A stretch of DNA of 64,000 nt from assembly GCA_947631625.1 (NCBI GenBank), contig CANRMA010000009.1, forward strand, positions 54,719 to 118,718. The letters are read 5' to 3'. This DNA is from an uncultured Lachnospiraceae bacterium (lineage in GTDB: Bacteria > Bacillota > Clostridia > Lachnospirales > Lachnospiraceae). Under the pieces are notes generated by a model. The model did no database searches. It saw nothing but the letters and a program-made list of their open reading frames with translations, and was not told the origin of the DNA. Position 1 is the first letter of the stretch. Each line of letters starts with the position of its first letter. The position numbers were made by a program, and so were the translations under genes. Shown piece by piece: positions 10,809 through 18,219 of this stretch.

Positions 10809-11516
10809 TTATACTGAATAAGAACGTTCTCCGAATATTCCCGTTCCAACTCTGACATAAGTAGCTCCTTGGGTAACGGCCGTTTCATAATCTCCGGTCA
10901 TACCCATAGAAAGTTCTTCCATACAAACATTATCAACGTTTTTATGTGCTATGTCAACATAAATTTGACGCAATTTTTCAAAATATTGTTTGTTTTCCTC
11001 CGGATTTTCTACATATGGTGCTATTGTCATGAGTCCTTTGATCAAAACATTGGGAAGTTTTGCAATTTCACTTACAAGTTGATATACCTCTTCACATGAG
11101 GTCCCAAACTTAGTTTCCTCATTTGCGACATTGACCTCGATCAATATGGAAACCTTGATTCCTTTTTTGGCGGCCTCTTTATTTATTTCCTCGGCAAGCC
11201 GCAGAGAGTCAACGCTGTGTATCAGATATACCTTATCAACTATATATTTAACTTTGTTGCGCTGCAGATGGCCTATCATATGCCATCTTATGTCTTTGGG
11301 AAGCTGTTCATATTTATCCACAAGTTCCTGAACCTTATTTTCACCGAAATCACGACAGCCGTATTCATATGCTTCTTTAAGCATGGATACAGGTTTAGTC
11401 TTGCTGACGGCAATTAATTTAACTTCATCTGCGCTTCTGCCGCAGCTTTGGCAGGCTGCTTCGATCTTTTCTTCAACGGTTTTAATATTTTCTTTGATCA
11501 ATGTGCATTCCTCCAT
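10809..11516 (-). CDS. YggS/PLPBP family pyridoxal-phosphate-binding protein
   Basis: AVSKTKPVSML, FGENKVQE, WHMIGHLQRNKVKYI, LSMGMTGDYETAV. Confidence 0.95.
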   Translation of the reverse strand: MEECTLIKENIKTVEEKIEAACQSCGRSADEVKLIAVSKTKPVSMLKEAYEYGCRDFGENKVQELVDKYEQLPKDIRWHMIGHLQRNKVKYIVDKVYLIHSVDSLRLAEEINKEAAKKGIKVSILIEVNVANEETKFGTSCEEVYQLVSEIAKLPNVLIKGLMTIAPYVENPEENKQYFEKLRQIYVDIAHKNVDNVCMEELSMGMTGDYETAVTQGATYVRVGTGIFGERSYSV

Positions 11517-11519
11517 TTA

Positions 11520-13211
11520 TCATTCATATATAAAAGCGTTATCCTCTATGGTTGAAGCATCCAACGCTATATAGTCATAAACATTAAGACCATACATGGT
11601 GTTGGATTTTACTATGGAGTATTCGTCATTCTGATATAATATCACAATCTGCTTAAAATCAGCATATCCTTTATTAATGTTATATACGCCGATAAGAGAA
11701 CCCATCCTGCTTACGGCATATTTCTCATCGGAATCCGGTTTTATCAGATAATTTCCGCTTCTTAAGACCGTATCGTCCAAGTAATATTCAGTCTCGGTTT
11801 CCTCATAAATCGTAGTTTCGGTAAATTTAGTGACCGTATTGCCCTCTTCATCATAAGTTTCCAACAATACTCCGTATTCACCGCTGTTGCCGCCCTTGGT
11901 AACATACTCTTTGGGAACTATGTAAAATTCCTTTTCGACAATTGCGGAATTAGGTATCTTAAGCCCCGTTTCGTCTTCCAGTATAAGTTCAATATCTATA
12001 AAACGCTCCGTACAGAATGTTATCATGGAATTGGTAAAAGTCAGTGACACAAAGGTATCCCCGGCCTCATTGGTATATGAATCCACTTCTCCCCATGATG
12101 TATACTGGTTTTTTAAAAAACGTACTTCTACATACTCTTTTTCAAGTAATTCTTTGGCAAGTTCAGCATCCACCGGGATCACAACAGACCAGTCCTCATC
12201 TTCGGCAAGCCTATAAACCGCATCTCCCGCAGCCACAAGGTCATTGTTTATAAGATGCGTTCTGGTATAGTTATTCTGGTCAAAAAGTTCCATAGTCATA
12301 TCTTCAAGCGTAAGATCTTCATAACCGTCGGTTGAATATGTAACAATGCCGCTCTCCGTGGCATAATTATAATCTATAAGCCCCGTGCCTGAAGAATCAT
12401 TAAGCGCATTGGCATTTTGAAGGACATTATAGTTGGCAAGTTTTACGACCGTGCCCTGAATATTATATTTAAAGTTATATATATCCGCAAAATTTGAGGA
12501 ACTGAAGCCATGGGCAAAAGATTCTATCTCTGATTTAAGCTCCATAAGGTCATTATCTGACAGTGAGTTTTCCCCGGTTTCACTGCCTGCCATATAATCC
12601 GACAGCTTACCTGTCTCATCTATGGTATATACGAGATTGCCTACAGCAACGCGTTCGCCCTCCCTTGCATAATAATTGGTATATCCTGCGTCTTTGCATG
12701 TTATTATCTTTTCTTTCCGAAGCGCCAGTCCTTTATATATGTTGTTGGAAGAAAGCGCGCCCTCTTTTACTTCGTATCCTACTATATGCTTGGTGGAAAA
12801 ATACATAAAAACACATATTACCACATATATAAATATAACTGCAAAAATAAGCATACCGATATTTATATTAAGCGGACGTCTGTACTTTGTAATAGTATTT
12901 CCGGCGTATGTATTACTCCGGCTGCTGTTGCCATTTCCCGTACGGCTGCCGGAATATCTTACTGCGCTGCCGCTTCTGTTGTAATCCCTGTTTCTGTCGT
13001 CTGCCCTGCTTCTATTGCCGGTCTGGTTTCTGTTTCCGGTTCTGTTTATATTATTCGATCTGTTTACATTACCTGATCTGTTTACATTGCCTGCTCTGTT
13101 TACATTATCTGATCTGCTTCTATTATCTGATTTGTTTCTATTGTTTGTTCTGTTTCTGCTTCCATTGTTTGCCACAATATTTTTTCCTCCGAAACCTGCC
13201 TCACGGATCAA
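11520..13211 (-). CDS. HlyD-like periplasmic adaptor protein with an Asn/Arg-rich cytoplasmic N-terminal tail
   Basis: Low-complexity tail, one TM, then HlyD-type hairpin domains; sits next to yggS and sepF. Confidence 0.75.
   Translation of the reverse strand: MIREAGFGGKNIVANNGSRNRTNNRNKSDNRSRSDNVNRAGNVNRSGNVNRSNNINRTGNRNQTGNRSRADDRNRDYNRSGSAVRYSGSRTGNGNSSRSNTYAGNTITKYRRPLNINIGMLIFAVIFIYVVICVFMYFSTKHIVGYEVKEGALSSNNIYKGLALRKEKIITCKDAGYTNYYAREGERVAVGNLVYTIDETGKLSDYMAGSETGENSLSDNDLMELKSEIESFAHGFSSSNFADIYNFKYNIQGTVVKLANYNVLQNANALNDSSGTGLIDYNYATESGIVTYSTDGYEDLTLEDMTMELFDQNNYTRTHLINNDLVAAGDAVYRLAEDEDWSVVIPVDAELAKELLEKEYVEVRFLKNQYTSWGEVDSYTNEAGDTFVSLTFTNSMITFCTERFIDIELILEDETGLKIPNSAIVEKEFYIVPKEYVTKGGNSGEYGVLLETYDEEGNTVTKFTETTIYEETETEYYLDDTVLRSGNYLIKPDSDEKYAVSRMGSLIGVYNINKGYADFKQIVILYQNDEYSIVKSNTMYGLNVYDYIALDASTIEDNAFIYE
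13014..13130 (-). repeat. 18-bp-period coding repeat (N-V-N-R-S-G type hexapeptides)
   Basis: DNVNRAGNVNRSGNVNRSNNINRTGNRNQTGN encoded by recurring CTGATCTGTTTACATT-like units on the plus strand. Confidence 0.8.
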
Positions 13212-13229
13212 TAATTAACAAAAAAATAA

Positions 13230-13256
13230 TAAAAACCCCGGATTTTCCGAGGTTTT
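13230..13256 (-). terminator. Rho-independent terminator after the P-loop ORF
   Basis: Minus strand ACCTCGGAAAATCCGGGGTTTTT. Confidence 0.8.
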
Positions 13257-13288
13257 ATGGAATTGGTCTTATATTATGTAAACTTCTT

Positions 13289-13708
13289 TTATAATGACAC
13301 AATTATCTTACTCTTCAAACTTTCCGGAAGTTCATGTTCATCCAATGAAACGCTTAATACAAAGTCAACGCCGAATTTCCGGCTTACAGCTTCCAGCTTA
13401 TCGATTACAGGCTCTATATTCTGCCCTTCCAGACATGAAATATTTAAAAAGCTGTCAAAATACATCTGTTGAAGATCGTGGTCCTGAGATATGATACCGC
13501 AGATAAAGCCGACAAATTCATCACTATTGTCGATCATATAATCAGCTACATTTATTAATCTGATCTTATTATTCAATTCGAACATATGCTTGGTACTCTT
13601 ATCAAGATAAACGACATTGCCTGCAACAGATTTTACTTCTGTATTTACTTTATCCAATAACTGTTTTGTTTTGCCTTTGCCTTTTCTGCCTACGATTAAT
13701 TGAACCAT
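13289..13708 (-). CDS. Small P-loop (Walker A) protein of unknown function
   Basis: MVQLIVGRKGKGKTKQLLDKVN matches GxxxxGKT; about 139 aa. Confidence 0.6.
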   Translation of the reverse strand: MVQLIVGRKGKGKTKQLLDKVNTEVKSVAGNVVYLDKSTKHMFELNNKIRLINVADYMIDNSDEFVGFICGIISQDHDLQQMYFDSFLNISCLEGQNIEPVIDKLEAVSRKFGVDFVLSVSLDEHELPESLKSKIIVSL

Positions 13709-13797
13709 TGTAAACCCTCCTAAAGTAAAGTAATCATACTAACATTATTATAAGTGAATATGCACAAAAAAACAACTATAAAAGTTATTTATTATAT

Positions 13798-14829
13798 TTA
13801 TTTGACAATTTCCAGTAATTGCGTCATTTTCTGATACAAGTCCTGAGTCGAACCGCTGTTCATTATTACTGAGATATACGGATTTCCGCTGTTGCTGCGG
13901 GAAAGAAGAATAAGACAATGTCCGGCAGCATTTGTAGTGCCCGTCTTTCCTCCTATTACGGTAATATTATCGGGCGCGGTATATTCTTCCTTTAAAAACA
14001 GATTCGTAGTTTTTAAATCAAGCGTTTTTTCATCTCCGCCGGCCGTCTTATAAGTTGTGCTGTAACCTGTCATCTGAATAATCTCATTGAAAAGATCATA
14101 TTTTATGGCTTCCGCAAATATCAGATACAGATCATAGGCCGTAACATAGTGTCCTTCGGCAGTAAGGCCGTTCGGATTGACAAAGTTACAGTTAGTCGCC
14201 CCTAACGAAGCGGCTTCTTCATTCATCATTTCCACAAAGCCGTCAACGCTTCCGCCTACACCCTCAGCGATCATTATGGCAACGTCATTGGCGGAATAGA
14301 TGAGAAGAATATGCAGCGCCTGATCCAAGGTCATGGTGTCTCCCGGTTTTATTCCGCAAAGCTGCGCCCCCGGTTCGGTAATAATGACATTGTCCGTGGC
14401 TGTCAGCATCTGGTCGGGAGATGCATTTTTTATTGCGACAAGCGCAGTCATTATTTTGGTAATGCTGGCCGGATATACCTGTTTGTTTGCATCTTTGGCA
14501 TATAATGTGTTTTTACCGTTAAGATCAAATAAGGCTGCGGCTCCGACGTCCGTAATATCAGCTTTGTCGGTTATATCTTTATCAACCACGCAAAGGTCTG
14601 CGGCAAAAGGTTTTGCCGTCTGTATGCTGTCCGGCTGTACCAGTTTAAAGCTGCTTACCGGGTAATCGCTGTCATAAGCCATGTCATAATCTGCAAAACC
14701 GCAGCCCGTAAGCATCAAAACGGACGAAATCAGCATAAAACACAGTATTTTTTTAATATAAGATTTATATTTTTTTATATTTTTTACATTATTTGTACAT
14801 TTCACGCCACTCAAGATCCCCTCTGTCAA
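13798..14829 (-). CDS. Serine D-Ala-D-Ala carboxypeptidase (DacF/PBP5-like), probable lipoprotein
   Basis: SITK, SAN and KTG motifs; N-terminal lipobox LMLTGCG; exact start uncertain (overlaps mgsA). Confidence 0.9.
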   Translation of the reverse strand: MTEGILSGVKCTNNVKNIKKYKSYIKKILCFMLISSVLMLTGCGFADYDMAYDSDYPVSSFKLVQPDSIQTAKPFAADLCVVDKDITDKADITDVGAAALFDLNGKNTLYAKDANKQVYPASITKIMTALVAIKNASPDQMLTATDNVIITEPGAQLCGIKPGDTMTLDQALHILLIYSANDVAIMIAEGVGGSVDGFVEMMNEEAASLGATNCNFVNPNGLTAEGHYVTAYDLYLIFAEAIKYDLFNEIIQMTGYSTTYKTAGGDEKTLDLKTTNLFLKEEYTAPDNITVIGGKTGTTNAAGHCLILLSRSNSGNPYISVIMNSGSTQDLYQKMTQLLEIVK

Positions 14830-15184
14830 GCGATTTAATCAAAAGCTCTGCTGAAGCAAGATTGGTAGCAAGCGGAATATTATGAATATCACATAAACGC
14901 ATAACGTTATTGATATCCGGTTCATGTGACTTCGGATTTAACGGATCGCGCAAAAATATGCATAAATCTATCTGGTTATGCTCGATCTGCGCTCCGATCT
15001 GCTGCTCGCCTCCTAAATGTCCGGCAAGATATTTATGAATGGAAAGATTGGTCACCTCTTCAATAAGTCTGCCGGTCGTCCCTGTAGCAAATAAATCATT
15101 TTTACTTAAAATCCCCCGATAGGCAATGCAGAAATTCTGCATAAGTTTTTTCTTTGCATCATGTGCAATCAGCGCAATATTCAT
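14789..15184 (-). CDS. mgsA: Methylglyoxal synthase
   Basis: IALIAHDAKK, ATGTTGRLI, GGEQQIGAQI; start trimmed to MNIALIAHD with GAGGGG RBS. Confidence 0.95.
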   Translation of the reverse strand: MNIALIAHDAKKKLMQNFCIAYRGILSKNDLFATGTTGRLIEEVTNLSIHKYLAGHLGGEQQIGAQIEHNQIDLCIFLRDPLNPKSHEPDINNVMRLCDIHNIPLATNLASAELLIKSLDRGDLEWREMYK

Positions 15185-15235
15185 GTTTTTACCCCTCTGC
15201 ATTATATTGTTAGTCGTTGTATTATTGTCTGTCGG

Positions 15236-16339
15236 TTATTTTCTGCACTGCAGGCGCACATTTAATACAAATCCTATTCCTATATAAGAACTTACCAATG
15301 ATGTAAGCCCGTAACTTACAAACGGAAGCGGAATACCTGTATTGGGACTGGCGCCGGTAGCCACAGCAATATTTAATATACCCTGAAATCCGACAAGCGC
15401 GGCTACCCCTGCCGCTATTATCGTTCCTGCCAGATCTTTTGACCTCCTTGCTACCATAATACATTCAAATGAGATTAAAATCAATATGACAATTACACTA
15501 CAGCCTCCTACAAAGCCAAATTCTTCGCCGATAACCGCGAAAATAAAGTCAGTTTCAGGCTCAGATATAAAATTTCCGTTTTTTACTGAACTTATCTCAT
15601 TGGTCTTATAGCCCTTGCCATACAGCTGCCCTGAACCTATTGCCATCTCGGAATTCAACTGTTGGTATGCTTCCGTGTTCGCATATTCTTCAGGATGCAG
15701 CCATGCAAGAATCCTATTCTGCTGAAATGGTTTTATAATCTGTTGGTCCGGCTGTAAAACAAGCGTCAATATAATTATAAACGCCGGTATGGCTATTGCA
15801 AGCGTTGTAATTATATATTTCCATGCAAGACCTCCCACAAACATCATTACACAGAAAATTACGGCCATCATGATACTGGTTGACATGTCCGGCTGCTTAT
15901 ATATCCAGAACAGAGGAAAAGCAAGCAAAGCGATACAGATAAAAATAAACCTTATATCGTGCATTTTTTCCTGATGGATCATGATAAACTGTGCAAAAAA
16001 CAATGTGAGAAAAATCTTGGCAACTTCCGAAGGCTGAAACTGTATGCCAAAAATATTCAGCCAACGCTGTGCGCCTCCCGCATCTACGCCTCTGGTGGCA
16101 ACCAATATAAGCAAAATATTCGTAATTGCATATATTATCCAGTAAAACCGAAGTATCAGAGAATAGTCAAACAATGAAATCACTATCATAAGGAAAAATC
16201 CAAAAACAAATCCGCCAAGCTGTTTATTCTGAAGGGATTCCTTGGCGCTTCCTATAGCAAGAATGCCTATAACCGTAAGCGCCACGACAAGTATTATCAG
16301 TTTAAAATCATAGTCCCTGATTCGGTACTGCCTTATCAT
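15236..16339 (-). CDS. rodA: SEDS-family rod-shape protein RodA
   Basis: QRWLNIFGIQFQPSEVAKI, GIPLPFVSYGLTSLVSSYIGIGFV; start trimmed to MIRQYRIRDYDF with RBS. Confidence 0.92.
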   Translation of the reverse strand: MIRQYRIRDYDFKLIILVVALTVIGILAIGSAKESLQNKQLGGFVFGFFLMIVISLFDYSLILRFYWIIYAITNILLILVATRGVDAGGAQRWLNIFGIQFQPSEVAKIFLTLFFAQFIMIHQEKMHDIRFIFICIALLAFPLFWIYKQPDMSTSIMMAVIFCVMMFVGGLAWKYIITTLAIAIPAFIIILTLVLQPDQQIIKPFQQNRILAWLHPEEYANTEAYQQLNSEMAIGSGQLYGKGYKTNEISSVKNGNFISEPETDFIFAVIGEEFGFVGGCSVIVILILISFECIMVARRSKDLAGTIIAAGVAALVGFQGILNIAVATGASPNTGIPLPFVSYGLTSLVSSYIGIGFVLNVRLQCRK

Positions 16340-16389
16340 TGTTTCTCCCTTCCGTATTTTTTCAAACAACTTCTATGTACTTGCATATA

Positions 16390-16668
16390 TCAGTTTTTTA
16401 AACTGTTCAGATCCAGAATGGGAATATTGGCATAAAGAGTAGGATTTTTAAGAGTCCGTCCTTTGCTTCCGGTTTTTGTTATCTGGATCTCCATGCTTTT
16501 TGTATCTATCTTCATGTATTTTGATATTACTTTGGCTATATCGTTTTTTATCATTTCCATCATTTCCGGAGAACAGTTCACACGGTCTGATATAAGTAAT
16601 ATCTTGAGTCTGTCTTTGGCTATTTCTCTGGAGCTTTTTCGTTTTAATATTCTTTTTAACAATTCCAC
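16390..16668 (-). CDS. minE: Cell division topological specificity factor MinE
   Basis: SREIAKDRLKILLISDRVNCSPEMMEMIKNDIAKVISKYM; adjacent to minD. Confidence 0.93.
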   Translation of the reverse strand: MELLKRILKRKSSREIAKDRLKILLISDRVNCSPEMMEMIKNDIAKVISKYMKIDTKSMEIQITKTGSKGRTLKNPTLYANIPILDLNSLKN

Positions 16669-16674
16669 TCCCCC

Positions 16675-17466
16675 CTAACTCCTATGAAAAATACCTGAAA
16701 TCTTAGTCCAGAAAGAAATTCCCCTTTCAAAGTCCAGAAAAGGCACTTCCTTCCCGTTTACCCTGTAACAGATGTTCCGGTATGCTTCTCCGGCAAGAGT
16801 ATTGCTTCCGACTACCGGCTCTCCCTGATTGGTTGCAATCACAACGTTTTCATCATCAGGTACCAGTCCGATAAGCGGAACCGAGAGGATGTCCACCACA
16901 TCGTCAGAGGACATCATGTCGCCTCTTTTTATCATTTCAATGCGTATCCTGTTTATTATCAGATCTATCTTTTGTATTTCATTCGATTCCAGAAGACCGA
17001 TAATACGGTCCGCGTCGCGGATGGAAGAAACTTCCGGAGTGGTTACCACAAGCGCTCTGTCCGCTCCTGCTATTGCATTCTGAAATCCCTGTTCAATGCC
17101 TGCGGGACAGTCCAGTATGATATAGTCGAACTGATCCCTTAAATGTGTTATCATTTTTACCATTTGCGCCGGATTAACTGCGCTTTTGTCTCTGGTCTGG
17201 GCCGACGGCAGCAGAAAAAGCGTCGGATAACGCTTATCCCTTACAAGAGCCTGCTTGATACGGCAATTGCCCTCAACAACATCCACCAGATTGTACACGA
17301 TGCGGCTTTCAAGTCCCATTACTACATCAAGATTTCTTAAGCCTATATCGGTGTCTATCAACAGTACCTTTTTGCCCATTGCTGCAAGACCTGTGCCAAC
17401 ATTTGCAGAAGTAGTGGTCTTTCCTACTCCGCCTTTCCCTGATGTGACGACAATTACTTCACTCAT
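16675..17466 (-). CDS. minD: Septum site-determining protein MinD
   Basis: Deviant Walker A SGKGGVGKTTTSANVG, IDTDIGLRNLDVVMGLE. Confidence 0.97.
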   Translation of the reverse strand: MSEVIVVTSGKGGVGKTTTSANVGTGLAAMGKKVLLIDTDIGLRNLDVVMGLESRIVYNLVDVVEGNCRIKQALVRDKRYPTLFLLPSAQTRDKSAVNPAQMVKMITHLRDQFDYIILDCPAGIEQGFQNAIAGADRALVVTTPEVSSIRDADRIIGLLESNEIQKIDLIINRIRIEMIKRGDMMSSDDVVDILSVPLIGLVPDDENVVIATNQGEPVVGSNTLAGEAYRNICYRVNGKEVPFLDFERGISFWTKISGIFHRS

Positions 17467-17518
17467 GTTTAATCCTCCAAAAAATGAAATCGTTATCGTC
17501 CGCTGAACATCTGTTCGA

Positions 17519-18211
17519 TCAGATCGGCAGATTGTTCAGTAATTCTTTGGTAATGGCTTCCATAATAACATGACCGTCGTTTACATAAGCAATTTTAGGC
17601 ATGACCTTCGGTCTGATAGACCACTTGCTCTGCTTCTCTGAAGTTTTATATTTGAAATCACCTATTTTAAGTTTCTCAGGTGACATTTCAAGCGCTACCA
17701 CAAAATGTCCGTCAAGTCCGTTCCCGCCGGCATAAGCTTGTCCGAACAGGCCGCCCAACACTATAATATCTTTCTTGGATATAATGCAGGCTCCCGGATA
17801 TACATCGCCCAGAACTATTATACTGTTCTCAGTCTCCAAGATCTGTCCATCCTTTAAAGTTCCTTTATAAAACTGTCCGGAATTGCTCACTTCATTCTGA
17901 TGAAAGGCAAGCTGTTCCAAAGCGCGTATGTAGTTCTGATTTGTATCTTCATCCTTGCCTATTATGCAGATTATGTGCAAAGATGAATTGTCGGTAATTG
18001 TATCAACGATCCTGCGCTCTTCTTCTTCAGTAAGCTTCCTTCCTTCAAAAGATATCCCCATTCTGGCATCTTTGAAGAAATGTGAAGACTCCCTGAATTT
18101 CAGCGCTATCTCATCAAGCAGCATATCAAAATCCATGCTGTCATCAAGATAAAGTGATAAACCGTTGTGAAAACTTTTGATTATAACCGGATTTTTCATA
18201 CCAATCTCCAA
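17519..18211 (-). CDS. minC: Septum site-determining protein MinC
   Basis: C-terminal beta-helix GDVYPGACIISKKDIIVLGGLFGQAYAG; adjacent to minD. Confidence 0.93.
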   Translation of the reverse strand: MEIGMKNPVIIKSFHNGLSLYLDDSMDFDMLLDEIALKFRESSHFFKDARMGISFEGRKLTEEEERRIVDTITDNSSLHIICIIGKDEDTNQNYIRALEQLAFHQNEVSNSGQFYKGTLKDGQILETENSIIVLGDVYPGACIISKKDIIVLGGLFGQAYAGGNGLDGHFVVALEMSPEKLKIGDFKYKTSEKQSKWSIRPKVMPKIAYVNDGHVIMEAITKELLNNLPI

Positions 18212-18219
18212 TCCCTGCC

